Assembly (NCBI GenBank): GCA_033439265.1
Contig: JAVTVX010000024.1
Location: 14,426,001 to 14,490,000, forward strand
DNA length: 64,000 nucleotides
Reading direction: 5' to 3'
DNA from: Dillenia suffruticosa
Taxonomy: Eukaryota > Streptophyta > Magnoliopsida > Dilleniales > Dilleniaceae
The translations under genes were made by a program, and so were the position numbers. This document shows, piece after piece, positions 36,300 through 46,593 of the stretch. The notes beneath the pieces are model-generated. The model was not told where the DNA came from, searched no databases, and was given only the letters and a program-made list of their open reading frames with translations. Positions within the stretch are counted from its first letter, which is position 1, and each line of letters opens with the position of its first letter.

Positions 36300-36470
36300 A
36301 AGTAGGGGTACTATCTTCTCATAGCCTCCTTAGGCTCCCAGGTCTCCTCCTCGACCTGGTCACTCCTCCATAAGACTCTGACCAATGAGAGTTTCTTGCT
36401 CATCAGCTTCCTAACCTGCTGATCTAGAATAGCCACGGGATGAACTGGAAGACTGAGGTGTTCTCGTAAC
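36300..36470 (-). pseudogene. Tekay-C chromodomain-like C-terminus
   Basis: The minus-strand frame reads MSKKLSLVRVLWRSDQVEEE followed by TWEPKEAMRR and a stop. This is the chromodomain-type tail of Tekay integrases, better preserved than in Tekay-B because the Trp after EET is kept. In the family this tail is proposed to recognise chromatin marks at the target. The stop immediately before YPYF is part of the decayed end. Confidence 0.82.
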
Positions 36471-37790
36471 TCAACAAGCGGAGGCTCAAGTACATGAGAA
36501 GGATCAGTTAGGTATTTCCTGAGTACTGAGACATGAAAGACGTCATGAATACGGGTTAGTTCATCTGGGGCTCAGCTTGCCCCGCTACTTGAACCGTATA
36601 ACTCCCTTCAAAGGATATATCCTCAAGAAAACTATATCTCCTTTGGCAAACTCAAGAGGTCGCCGCCTACGATCAGAATACCTTTTGTCTGTCCTGGGCA
36701 GCTTTCATCCGCTCACGGATGACCCTAACCTTTTCCTTCGTTTCTTCGATCAACTCAACACTATTGAGACGTCGCTCTCCGACCTCATCCCAACATAACG
36801 GGGTGCGACACTTTCTACCATACAGTGCCTCATATGGTGGCATCCCATTACTGGCCTAATAGCTGTTATTATATATAAATTTGACCAGTGAAAGGTGTTG
36901 ATCCCAACTATCCTAGAAATCTATTACACATGCTCTCAGCATGTCCCCAAGAGTCTGAATGGTCCTCTTAGATTGACCATCCGTCTGTGGATGATAGGCT
37001 ATGCTAAAACTCATCCTCATGCTTATTGCCTCCTACAACCTGGGCCAAAACTTGGAAGTGAACCTCGGGACCTGTTTGATACTATCGACACAGGAACACC
37101 ATGCAGCCAAACTATTGTATCGATGTAAAGACGTGTCAAGGTCTCCAAAGGATAGTCGCTGTGAATAGGAAGAAAATATGCAGACTTGGTGAGTCAATCC
37201 ACAATCACCCAAATAGCATCATGCCGTGATGAAGTCCGCGGTAGCCCTGTCACAAAATTCATAGTAATGTGATCATACTTCTACTCAGGAATGGGTAAGG
37301 GCTGCAATATACCAACCGGCCATTGATGCTCAGCCTTCACTTGCTGGCAAACTAAATACCTAGCCAAAAAGTCCGCAATCTCCTGTTTCATGCCGGGCCA
37401 CTAATAACTCTCCTGAATGGTCCGATATATCTTGATACTATCAGGATGTAATGCATAAATGAAAGAGTATGCATCCTCAAGTATGGCCTTATGGAGATCT
37501 ATATCAACGGAAATACAAACCTACTCCTTAAACACTAACAATCCATCTTCTCAAACCCTAAAGTCGCCGCCATTAGCTCTGCGGATTCTATCAGTAATAC
37601 CCTGAAACTCCTTATCCGTACTCTAGAGCTCTCTAATACGGTCGAACAAAGTCGGCCTCACCTCAAATCTGGTTTGTAAATCTCCTTAATTATCGTTAGC
37701 CAAACTGACTCCCAAGGCTCAGAGTCCTACTAAACAAGAAATGTATACATCCTTTGTCAACTATGAGGATGATGCTGACTTCCGGCTCAA
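36471..37790 (-). pseudogene. Tekay-C integrase
   Basis: The minus-strand blocks in order are YALHPDSIKIYRTIQESY and ARYLVCQQVKAEHQ (the HHCC finger, about 37480-37330), HITMNFVTGLPRTSSRHDAI, LHGVPVSIVSN followed by a frame change through the second catalytic region, then NGMPPYEALYGRKCRTPLCW and DEVGERRLNSVELIEETKEK (36840-36690). In HITMNF the catalytic D is N. At least eight stops are scattered through it. The C-terminal KGVIRF-like block is out of frame. Confidence 0.85.
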
Positions 37791-39249
37791 GGCATTTGCC
37801 ACAACATTTGCCTTGTTCGGATAATAGTCAATAATGAGGTCGTAATCCTTGAGGAGCTCTAATCATCTCATCTGTCTCAATTCAGCTCCTTTTGGGTAAA
37901 CAGATACTTCAAACTTTTGTGATCTGTAAATACTCTGCAGGTCACCCCATAAAGATAATGTCGCCATATCTTCAACGCGAAAACTATGGCTGCCAACTCT
38001 AAATCGTGTGTTAGGTAGTTAACCTCGTGTTTCTTCAGCTGCTGTGAGGCATATGCAATAAGCCGACTATCCTACATCAGAACACAAGCCAATCCCTATC
38101 GACTAGCATCACTGTATACTATGTATTCCCGACTGCTAGTTGGAAGGGCTAAAATATGAACAGAAGTCAACCGTTATGTGAGCCCCTAAAAGCTCGCCTC
38201 ACAATGGTCATCCTAAACAAACTTGACCCCTTTCTAGGTCAATCTAGACAACGAAGCAGCTATTTGGAAAAATTCCTCTACAAATCTGCTATAATACCCG
38301 GTTAAATCGAGAAAACTACGGATTTCGGTAACTGTTTGTGGCTGCACCCACTTCAATATAGCCTCAATCTTCCGCGGATCAACATAAATACCTCCGCAGA
38401 GACAATGTGCCCCAAAATTCCTATCTGTCTCAACCAAAACTTACATTTTGAAAATTTGGCCTATAACTGCTTCTTACAGAGTATCTACAATACTACCCGA
38501 AGGTGCTGAGTATGATCTTCATTATTTCGTGAATACACCAAGATGTCATCAATAAATACGATGACGAACCGATCCAAGAAGTCATGGAAGACTCGGTTCA
38601 TCAGATCCATAAAAGCAGTTGGGGCATTAGTTAGCTTAAACGGCATGACTAAAAACTCAAAGTGGCCGTATTGGGTGTGAAAACCTATCTTGGGCATATC
38701 CTCAGTCCAAACCTCAACTGATAATAACCTGAATGAAGATCAATTTTAGAGAAAACTCTGGCTCCCTACAGCTGATCAAATAAATCATCAATACGCGGCA
38801 TAAGATATCTATTTTTGATGGTGGCTTTGTTCAACCGTCTATAATCCACACACAGCCAAAGTATACCATCTTTTTTCTTTACAAACAGCACTGGAGTGCC
38901 CCAGGGTGAAGTGCTCGAGCGAATAAATCCCTTGTACAGAAGCTTCTGCAACTGAACCTTGAGCTCTCTCAGTTTAGCAGGCGCCATTCTATATGGCGGA
39001 ATAAAAATAGGAGCTATCTTCGGTACTAGATCAATCTCAAGCTTGAACTTCAGAATTGGTGGTAATCTGGGAAGCTCCTCGGAGAACACATATGGAAACT
39101 GCTGCACCACGGGGACTTCCTCAAGTCTTGGTCCCTCAGTAGTGGTGTCAACGACATAAACCAGATAAGCCGTGCACCCACAACATACCATGTGTCTGGC
39201 CTCCATAACTGATATAATACAGCGGGGCAATATCCGTCTCTCGGGCCTA
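37791..39249 (-). pseudogene. Tekay-C RT and RNase H
   Basis: Just left of copia-2 the frame reads [20 protein letters not shown] and then the RT start [40 protein letters not shown] and [20 protein letters not shown] (39254-38766). After a break comes [19 protein letters not shown] and [14 protein letters not shown] with the FIDD active site (38697-38485), then [20 protein letters not shown] and [15 protein letters not shown] (38437-38234). RNase H is seen further left at 38150-37800 with many stops. Residue patterns match Tekay-B closely. Confidence 0.88.
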
Positions 39250-39254
39250 AACAC

Positions 39255-39703
39255 TGTTGAAATATCAAAAAATAGAGCACAAGAAATGAAGAATACTTCT
39301 GAATTTTATTGAAGAAGAATGAGAGCATACATGGACAGATTTGAGAGCATTTTTCTCATAGTTTTTGGAGATACAATGAGGCTCTATTTATAGAGAAAAG
39401 GGAAAAATAGCCAGTAGAAAGTGAAATTCCCGTTGGAGCTCAAACCCCAAGGAATTCCAACAGCTAGTTTTTTTACTGTTGAAATATATGCTGCCCAAAC
39501 TGCCCCTAGCTATTTGGGTTTGCTTCCTAGACTTTTCTCCAAACTTTTGGGCTTTCTTGGGCCTATTTTTGAATGTATTTTGGGTTGGTTTAGGCTGCCT
39601 AAATGGGCCATGCTTGCTGGACAATGCATGCTGATTTTTGGACTTCTAAGTAGATGCACTTGGTTGGTGATGAAGATGGGTTAAGTTATCCTTCTTTTCA
39701 ACA
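39255..39703 (-). repeat. copia-2 3' LTR
   Basis: This 449-bp LTR has TGTTGAAA...TTCAACA ends that form a short inverted repeat. The last 18 codons of the polyprotein and its stop (39646-39648) lie inside it. A TATA-like CTATAAATAG (minus strand) lies at 39384-39393. Confidence 0.97.
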
Positions 39704-42700
39704 CTCCCCCTCAAGTTGGGTGCGTAGATATCGATAGTGCCCAACTTGTTCATGATTTCTTGAAGATGCATTGCAGTTCCCCCTTTTGTGAAGATATCAG
39801 CTAGTTGCTCTTTTCCTTTGATGTAGGGAGTGGCTATAAGCTTTTCTTCCACCTTTTGTCGAATGAAGTGACAATCAACTTCTATGTGTTTAGTCCTTTC
39901 ATGGAAGACCGGATTGGATGCAATATGAATTGCCGATTGATTGTCACAATGCAAGTTGATTGGTGTAGAAACATTGAACCCTAATTCCTCTACTAGAGCC
40001 TTCAACCATACAATCTCACTGGCTGCTGACGCCATTGCTCTATACTCAGCCTCTGCACTCGATCTTGACACCACATGTTGTTTTTTGCTCTTCCATGCTA
40101 CCAAGTTGCCTCCTACGAACATGCAGTACCCGGTGGTAGATCTTCTATCCTTTGAATCGCTCGCCCAATCTGCATCGCAAAAGCCTTCAATTTGGGAGCT
40201 TCCATTGTTCTTCATCCAAATACCTAGTCCTGGTGATTTCTTGATGTAGTGAAGGATGCGCTCAACTGCTCTCCAATGACCCATCTTTGGAGAATGCATA
40301 TGTTGACTAATTTGGCTCACGGCAAAGGCTATGTCTGGCCTAGTGATGGTGAGGTAGATCAGTCGTCCTACAAGTCTTTGATATCTCTCTATGTCCTCAA
40401 GTGGCTCCTCATCATCTACTAGAGGTCCAGTGGTGACAATAGGGCTACAAGCTGGCTTTCCTCCTAGCTTTCCTGTTTCCTGCAAAAGATCAAGTGCATA
40501 TTTCCTTTGGGATAGAATTAGCCCATTATTACAATAGGCTAACTCAATTCCTAAGAAATACTTTAGTCTCCCTAAATCTTTAATTTCAAACCTAGAAATC
40601 AAGAAATTTCTAACTATATCTATTAAATGCATGTCATTTCCAGTAATGATGATATCATCTACGTAAACTAAGGCTATCACTATTTTATCATTGTTTTTTC
40701 TAATGAAAACAGAAGAGTCGCTATGGCATTTAACAAATCCACTATTAAGGAAAGCATGGCTTAATTTTGCATACCATGCCCTTGGGGATTGCTTCAGCCC
40801 GTAGATAGCCTTGCGTAGTTTGCACACGTTTTCTCCTTGTTGTTGAAACCCTTGAGGAAGTTGCATGTACACTTCTTCTTCGAGATCTCCTTGAAGGAAC
40901 GCGTTTGCTACATCCATTTGAAACATGCTCCATCCATGGTTCACCGCAAGAGACATCAAGACCCTAATTGTATTCATTTTGGCAACGGGTGCGTATGTCT
41001 CTTTGTAATCTATCCCATATGCTTGAGTGAATCCTTTAGCCACAAGTCTTGCCTTAAACCTTTCAATTGATCCATCACTTTTATATTTGATTTTGTATAC
41101 CCATTTGCATCCGACGGCTCGCTTGCTCTTTGGAAGAGAGGTGACTTCCCATGTACCGTTCTTGGTCAATGCATCTAGTTCTTCCTTCATTGCCTTTCTC
41201 CACCTTGGGTCCTTGGATGCTTCATCATATGTCCTAGGCTCCTGTTCTTTATCTATGCCACTCAAAAAATTTTGGTGGCTCAAAGAAACATGTGAGATGG
41301 TATAATAATTAGAAATCGGATGAGATGTTACCTTGGAGTTATAGTAAACTCTACGGTTAATCCATTCCGAATGGGGAACCCTAAGCCTCGTGGATCGCCT
41401 AAGGTGAGGAGGTGGTGCATCCAAATCTCCCTCTACATGCTCGGATTCTTCCTCTTCGGTTTCTTGATCTCCCCCTGAAGTGTGGGCTGCCTCCTCTTCT
41501 ATGGAGTTTGATCCTTCTTCTTCATTATTTTGAGATTGCTCATTAGTCTCTTGGGAGATTCCTTCTGCAATTGGTGGAGATGATTGATTCGGGAGAAGTA
41601 AGAAATTCCACGTGCTTGGAGTGCTCTCTTCTTCTGATGATTGATGTTCTTCATTATCTACAAAAAAGGACTCATTCTCCACAAATATCACATCCTTAGA
41701 TGTGTATGTTTGGTTAGTTTTAGGGTCATAACATCTATACCCCTTTTCAAAGGAAGCATACCCCAAAAATATGCATTTTCTACCCTTATGATCTAACTTA
41801 TCCCTCATGTGTGCTGGAATATGAATGTAACATACACAACCGAATGTTCTAAGATGAGATATCTTAGGTTTTCTATCTAGTAGGGCTTCTAAGGGTGACT
41901 TGCCATCCAGGACTTGAGATGGGATAAGGTTTATTAGGTGGACAGCGGTTTTTATTCCATCACACCAAAATTTCTTAGGCACATTTGCATGAAACATCAT
42001 AGCTCTAGTTATTTCTAATATGTGCCTATTTTTCCTTTCGGCCACCCCATTTTGTTGAGGTGTGTACACACAAGACATTTGATGTATAATGCCATTCTCT
42101 CTAAGGTAGTTTTCAAATGTCAAACTAGTGAATTCTCCACCATGGTCCGTCCTTAGAATTTTAATGTTAGCATTGTAAAGTTTGGTCACATATCTCTCAT
42201 AGCTTTTAAAGGCTTCAAAAGCTTGATCTTTGGTATTCAAAAGGTAGACCCAAGTGTACCTAGTTTTTTGGTCTACAAAAGTAATGAAATACTTGTAGCC
42301 TAAATGAGATTTGATAGGTGAAGTCCACAAATCCGAATGAACTAAATCAAAAGCATCTTTATAAATTGTTTTTGAATTGGGATACATTGATCGGGTTTCC
42401 TTTCCCAGAATACAAGCTTCACAATGTCTATCTTCAATATTAATACTTGGAAATAGACGCTTTAAAGCTTGGTCACTAGGATGCCCAAAACGTTTATGCC
42501 AAAGAGATGCATCTTCTTTGATATGAGCTACGAGTGCATGATGCTTTTGATCCAAAAAATATAGATCCCCTCTTCTAGAACCCTTGCCAATCAATTGATT
42601 CGACTTGAGGTCCTGAAAAGTAACAGTGTTTGGGTCAAAAACAACTCTACACCCTTGATCCTTAGTGACTTTGCTAATGGACAAAAGATTTGAAGTGAGT

Positions 42701-43896
42701 TGGGGAACAAATAAAGCATTTGATGTTTTTCCAAAAAGTTCAATTTCCCCAATTTGCTCAACTTTCAAATCTTGCCCATTGGCAACACGGACTATCTTAT
42801 GGTTAGGGAGTTTTTTAAAATGCTTGATTTTTCTTCTATCCCTTACCATATGATGGTCCGTTCCCGAATCAATGAGAAAATCTTCGAAATTGAAAGAGGA
42901 TAAAGTGTTTTGATTTTTACCATTGGAGGGAGCAAGTTGTTGAAACTTCTTGGAGATGTCATTGAGTTGACTTTGAAGAGCAGCAAAATCAGCCATGGTA
43001 GGTCCTTGAAGCTTGGTGTGAAGTACATTATGCTGCTCGGAAAGTTGCTCCCTTGGTTTGAAGGTCTTGGGCTTTAAATGAGGATGAAGGTTCCAACACT
43101 TCTCCTTCGTATGTCCTCTTTTCTTGCAATGGCTGCATACATCAATTTTCTTTGGAACTTGATGTGCTTTGGCAGCCATGTGCTCTTCAACGGTAGCCAT
43201 GTGACCTTGAGCTTCAAGTCTAAATTTGGAATTTTCTTCCAAACGCATGCTAACTTCCGTTCGTTGGATCATATTTTGCACTTCTCCAAATGAAGGAAAT
43301 TCCTTCATTCGGAGAATTTCTTGTCTAAGAAGAGAGTAGGAATCATCTAGACCCATGAGAAGACCAAAGATTTTATCTTCTTCTTTCCTCTTTTGGAGGA
43401 CTTTGAGATCTATGGAATCCGGACGGAGAGTGGAGAGCTCATTCCAAGTATCCGTATATTCCCCAAAATATTGAGGAAGTGATTTCCCTTCCTTTTTGAT
43501 GTTTGAAATTTGTCGTTTGAGCTCAAAAATTCTGCCAAGGTTAGATTTTTGGCCATAAAGAGAAAACATTGTGTCCCATATTAGTTTTGCATTGGGAGCA
43601 CAAGTCACCATAGCTTTGTGTGTTTCATCCATGGAATTGAGTAGAAGAAAAAACACATGATTGTCCCTCTTCTTCCATTCTCTGTAGGAAGAATCCACCT
43701 CTTCAAGTGGTTGATCAAGTATGTGACCCTCCAAGTTGTGAAGTTCCAGCACCCTTCTCATCAAGGCTGCCCATTGATAATAATTTCCTCCTCTTAATTG
43801 AATGGAGGATATATTTTGAAATTGGGTAAGGTTGATGGAAGGTGGAAGGTCACCCAACCTTGAAGAGGAAGGGATCGAAGTTTGCTCTGATACCAT
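39646..43896 (-). CDS. copia-2 Gag-Pol polyprotein (1416 aa)
   Basis: A single open frame carries a complete Ty1/copia Gag-Pol. In order: Gag capsid (about 30-220), CCHC zinc knuckle (C254, C257, H262, C267), aspartic protease with D343-S-G, pre-integrase finger (H467, H472, C492, C495), integrase core with D522, D584 and E620 (35 residues between the last two), an acidic linker (about 745-830), RT (about 905-1150) with YVDD at 1078-1081, and RNase H (D1241, E1282 or E1284, D1318). No stop or frameshift is present. The start is the only Met before the conserved N-terminal Gag block (the next is residue 46). Its A is the last LTR base, and residues 1-5 (MVSEQ) come from the LTR edge and primer site. 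The frame ends in the 3' LTR. It would supply all proteins for its own transposition. Confidence 0.95.
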   Translation of the reverse strand: MVSEQTSIPSSSRLGDLPPSINLTQFQNISSIQLRGGNYYQWAALMRRVLELHNLEGHILDQPLEEVDSSYREWKKRDNHVFFLLLNSMDETHKAMVTCAPNAKLIWDTMFSLYGQKSNLGRIFELKRQISNIKKEGKSLPQYFGEYTDTWNELSTLRPDSIDLKVLQKRKEEDKIFGLLMGLDDSYSLLRQEILRMKEFPSFGEVQNMIQRTEVSMRLEENSKFRLEAQGHMATVEEHMAAKAHQVPKKIDVCSHCKKRGHTKEKCWNLHPHLKPKTFKPREQLSEQHNVLHTKLQGPTMADFAALQSQLNDISKKFQQLAPSNGKNQNTLSSFNFEDFLIDSGTDHHMVRDRRKIKHFKKLPNHKIVRVANGQDLKVEQIGEIELFGKTSNALFVPQLTSNLLSISKVTKDQGCRVVFDPNTVTFQDLKSNQLIGKGSRRGDLYFLDQKHHALVAHIKEDASLWHKRFGHPSDQALKRLFPSINIEDRHCEACILGKETRSMYPNSKTIYKDAFDLVHSDLWTSPIKSHLGYKYFITFVDQKTRYTWVYLLNTKDQAFEAFKSYERYVTKLYNANIKILRTDHGGEFTSLTFENYLRENGIIHQMSCVYTPQQNGVAERKNRHILEITRAMMFHANVPKKFWCDGIKTAVHLINLIPSQVLDGKSPLEALLDRKPKISHLRTFGCVCYIHIPAHMRDKLDHKGRKCIFLGYASFEKGYRCYDPKTNQTYTSKDVIFVENESFFVDNEEHQSSEEESTPSTWNFLLLPNQSSPPIAEGISQETNEQSQNNEEEGSNSIEEEAAHTSGGDQETEEEESEHVEGDLDAPPPHLRRSTRLRVPHSEWINRRVYYNSKVTSHPISNYYTISHVSLSHQNFLSGIDKEQEPRTYDEASKDPRWRKAMKEELDALTKNGTWEVTSLPKSKRAVGCKWVYKIKYKSDGSIERFKARLVAKGFTQAYGIDYKETYAPVAKMNTIRVLMSLAVNHGWSMFQMDVANAFLQGDLEEEVYMQLPQGFQQQGENVCKLRKAIYGLKQSPRAWYAKLSHAFLNSGFVKCHSDSSVFIRKNNDKIVIALVYVDDIIITGNDMHLIDIVRNFLISRFEIKDLGRLKYFLGIELAYCNNGLILSQRKYALDLLQETGKLGGKPACSPIVTTGPLVDDEEPLEDIERYQRLVGRLIYLTITRPDIAFAVSQISQHMHSPKMGHWRAVERILHYIKKSPGLGIWMKNNGSSQIEGFCDADWASDSKDRRSTTGYCMFVGGNLVAWKSKKQHVVSRSSAEAEYRAMASAASEIVWLKALVEELGFNVSTPINLHCDNQSAIHIASNPVFHERTKHIEVDCHFIRQKVEEKLIATPYIKGKEQLADIFTKGGTAMHLQEIMNKLGTIDIYAPNLRGSVEKKDNLTHLHHQPSAST
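39704..39715 (-). other. copia-2 polypurine tract
   Basis: On the minus strand this is CTTGAGGGGGAG, directly before the TGTTGAAA of the 3' LTR. It also codes for part of the polyprotein (LRGS near residue 1395-1398). Confidence 0.92.
43884..43895 (-). other. copia-2 primer-binding site
   Basis: On the minus strand this is TGGTATCAGAGC, a perfect match to the standard initiator tRNA-Met complement, directly after the LTR with no spacer. It overlaps the start of the polyprotein frame. Confidence 0.95.
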
Positions 43897-44344
43897 GTTG
43901 AAATATCAAAAAATAGAGCACAAGAAATGAAGAATACTTCTGAATTTTATTGAAGAAGAATGAGAGCATACATGGACAGATTTGAGAGCATTTTTCTCAT
44001 AGTTTTTGGAGATACAATGAGGCTCTATTTATAGAGAAAAGGGAAAAATAGCCAGTAGAAAGTGAAATTCCCGTTGGAGCTCAAACCCCAAGGAATTCCA
44101 ACAGCTAGTTTTTTGACTGTTGAAATATATGCTGCCCAAACTGCCCCTAGCTATTTGGGTTTGCTTCCTAGACTTTTCTCCAAACTTTTGGGCTTTCTTG
44201 GGCCTATTTTTGAATGTATTTTGGGTTGGTTTAGGCTGCCTAAATGGGCCATGCTTGCTGGACAATGCATGCTGATTTTTGGACTTCTAAGTAGATGCAC
44301 TTGGTTGGTGATGAAGATGGGTTAAGTTATCCTTCTTTTCAACA
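43896..44344 (-). repeat. copia-2 5' LTR
   Basis: This 449-bp LTR is identical to 39255-39703 except for one base. It is the promoter-bearing copy for the Gag-Pol frame. Confidence 0.97.
44025..44034 (-). promoter_or_regulatory. copia-2 TATA box
   Basis: CTATAAATAG on the minus strand lies in the middle of the 5' LTR, about 130 bases upstream of the Gag-Pol start. This is a good plant TATA box and suggests that the R region begins about 30 bases further downstream. It is inferred from the motif and its position only. Confidence 0.7.
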
Positions 44345-44349
44345 AACAC

Positions 44350-44688
44350 CAACGGTGGCTGCCCAGACCTCCGAAACTCAACCTCTTTTGAGAAACAATC
44401 CACAGAAATCTGGTGTGAACTCAGCCAATCCATCCCTAGAATGGCACCAAAATTCGTGATATGGAGTGGAATCGGATCTACCTTTAATACTGCCTCTTCA
44501 ATAATGACCTCGCAACCTTTATAGACTGTATCTCGAATGATATGCTTGCCGAGAGGAGTGATAACCATAATCTTTTCATCAAGTGGTGAGAGAGACCTAT
44601 CAGAATGGCGAGCGAATGTGTCACTCACATATGAATAATTTAACCCGGTGTCTATGAGAACGCGGACGTCGATACCAAATATTTGCAT
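44350..44688 (-). pseudogene. Tekay-C aspartic protease, truncated by copia-2
   Basis: The frame starting at 44688 reads MQIFGIDVRVLIDTGLNYSY with the catalytic DTG, then SLSPLDEKIMVITPLGKH and AILGMDWLSSHQISVDCF, the same blocks as Tekay-B protease. After SKEVEFRRSGQPPLVF it runs through AACAC into copia-2 and ends with the LTR-coded tail, a chance chimaera. The open part shows no stop in the protease itself. Confidence 0.88.
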
Positions 44689-45059
44689 GGTACCTAAGGA
44701 TAAGTAAAATTAAAGATATTTAAAATGCGAAGAAAAAGTAGATGTATTTATATATATATATATATATCTATTAAACTAGTTAAGCTTCTAAAGTTTTAAC
44801 TAGTCAAAACTATACATCGATATCATTGTATACAAGATCTCAAAAGTCCTATACTGAGGGGTTTGCGGAAGGATTACCCATAATGACATCAGGGTTTGCC
44901 TGTGCGTCCTCCTGCGTCATCGCAAACACACGAGCTGGGCCCTAGGTTGCTGTCGCGATGGTCCTAGCACTGTATTACTCCCGGCTACAATCCGAGGAGC
45001 TGTGAGAGTTTAGTGGGCAGGTGCCCCCTGCTGGCCTATGCCAGAAGCACCAGTATAAC
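44689..45059. other. Tekay-C gag-protease spacer
   Basis: No domain is recognised here. It contains a TA microsatellite at 44750-44766. The minus-strand frames carry remnants (AGSNTVLGPSRQQ) of the linker that follows the zinc knuckle, also seen in Tekay-B. Confidence 0.5.
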
Positions 45060-46294
45060 TCCGTAAAGTCTGTCCTCCTCGACTCAAATCGGGGTAGGTA
45101 ATCCTAATGTGACCTTGCTTCCCACACTGAAAGTAAGTAACCGGTACCTACATGCCCTAAATGCATGATGGTTGCCGCATCTACGGTAGAAAGGCTGTCT
45201 CTGTATAGTAGACTATGTAGAGACACTAGAGCTTGGTACCCCAAAGCCCTGTGGTCGGGGTCCTTGTCCTGGTCCTACTGGTTTGAAGCTAGAAGACCCT
45301 CCGTGATAACTAGAACCTTTACCCCTCTTCGAAAACTGTCCGCCTTGTGATCCAGTCTTCTTCCTTTTCTGGTGACTCTCTTTCTGCTTGGCTACAGCTC
45401 GGATGATCTCCTTTGCCCGATATGCTAAATCAATCACCTCTGAAAGTGTAAAAGCAGGAGTTATTGTCATATACTTCTTGATACTCAAATGGAGGCCATC
45501 CTCAAATTTAAACCTCATTTGAGTTGGTGTAGCCATGTCGGGGACAAATGTTGCTAATCTCCTAAGCTCAGCCTCGTACTCTAAAACTGACCTAGTCCCC
45601 TGACGTAAGTGTAGGAACTCTATCCTCATGCGATTTTGCTGAAACGGGGTAAGGTACCTACGGTTGAACTCTCATAGAAAATCCTCCCATCGTAGAGTCT
45701 GTGACAGACCAATAGAACTACCACGGATAGCCTCCTACCACGAGAGGGCATCCCCGTCGAGGAGTCTCTCAGTAACTCTCAACCTGAGCTCCTCTGTCAA
45801 CCCTAGATCAGTAAGGATCCTGTGAGTCCTGTTAATCTAGTGCTTTGCCACTGTAGCATCACCAAATCCTAAAAAATCTATGCATCTGAGTTGTCGTGCC
45901 TCTTTCACCAACAGTGTAAGCTCATGGATGCACCTCAAAGTAACCGATGTATCATCAGTCAGACTAAAAATAATGGACTGGCTATCGAAGGAGGAACCAG
46001 TGCCACAGATACAGGTACAACCGCAGATGCAGTCGTTGGAGTTTGTGGTAGAGGTGGTGGCATCTGCACCCCATATCTCCTGTACTACTCCTGCCACTAC
46101 CTCAAGGCGTCGAGTGGTGGTGGAGGAATCTCCGCTGTAATAGCCGGTGAAGGTGCTGGGGGTGGCACTGGTGAAGGTGCATGAGTAGAGGAAGCATCCT
46201 TTGGTACTCTGAAGTCTCGGGTAGGTGCATCAGGCACTGGGGGACTCTCGGGTGGTGTGAATCTAGCACTGCTCCTACCAAGTCTAGATGACAT
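45060..46294 (-). pseudogene. Tekay-C gag pseudogene
   Basis: The frame opens at 46294 with MSSRLGRSSARFTPPESPPV and a proline-rich N-terminus, stopping at 46097. It continues with CIHELTLLVKEARQLRCIDF and a stop at about 45837, then LGLTEELRLRV-like sequence. The capsid core follows at 45629-45213 (MRIEFLHLRQGTRSVLEYEA, LRRLATFVPDMATPTQMRFK). The knuckle at about 45150-45110 reads YFQCGKQGHIRITYP, with two of the three cysteines changed to tyrosine. Block order equals that of Tekay-B gag. It would have formed the particle. Confidence 0.87.
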
Positions 46295-46574
46295 AATTCT
46301 ATAAAAAGAGTACCTTTTTATTAGGTAGAAATCAAGGATTAGGGTTAGTTACTGAGTAACTAACCCCCTAAAAATATTGAGTTATGAATCAAGGAATTTG
46401 AATGCGAAATAATGGATTAGATGCGTCATGTATTTAACCCCCTAAAATAGATAAACTTATATGCCTATGGCCATGTATGAGACTTTAAATCACTGTATGA
46501 AACTCTCTAATGCATTGAGGGCTTTTAAATGTACTTGGGAAAATTTTCATTACTATATTTTCTCTAATCTAAAC

Positions 46575-46586
46575 GCTCTGATACCA
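46575..46586 (-). other. Tekay-C primer-binding site
   Basis: On the minus strand this is TGGTATCAGAGC, an exact initiator tRNA-Met complement, eight bases after the 5' LTR end (GGGCGTAACA). Confidence 0.88.
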
Positions 46587-46593
46587 ATAGAAC

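Larger units (their letters stand above)
39255..44344 (-). mobile_element. copia-2, intact young Ty1/copia retrotransposon
   Basis: This 5090-bp minus-strand element has two 449-bp LTRs that I compared base by base. They differ at one position (T at 39474, G at the matching 44115). The 5-bp duplication AACAC is perfect (39250-39254 and 44345-44349). Primer site, uninterrupted Gag-Pol and polypurine tract are all present, and every catalytic motif I can check is kept. It is the newest and only apparently functional element in the window. It is inserted in Tekay-C between protease and RT. I cannot place it confidently in a named copia lineage without a tree. Confidence 0.96.

Noticed and set aside
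39388-39624. A 78-codon minus-strand frame in the copia-2 LTRs (repeated at 44029-44265) with a basic, Lys-rich product
   Set aside because: It is present twice only because the LTRs are near-identical. It lies in the U3/R region, shows no known domain and would overlap the promoter.
44287-44688. An apparent single gene fusing Tekay-C protease with a KKDNLTHLHH tail
   Set aside because: The tail is the LTR-coded end of copia-2 read by chance through the insertion site. It is a chimaera, not a real fusion protein.
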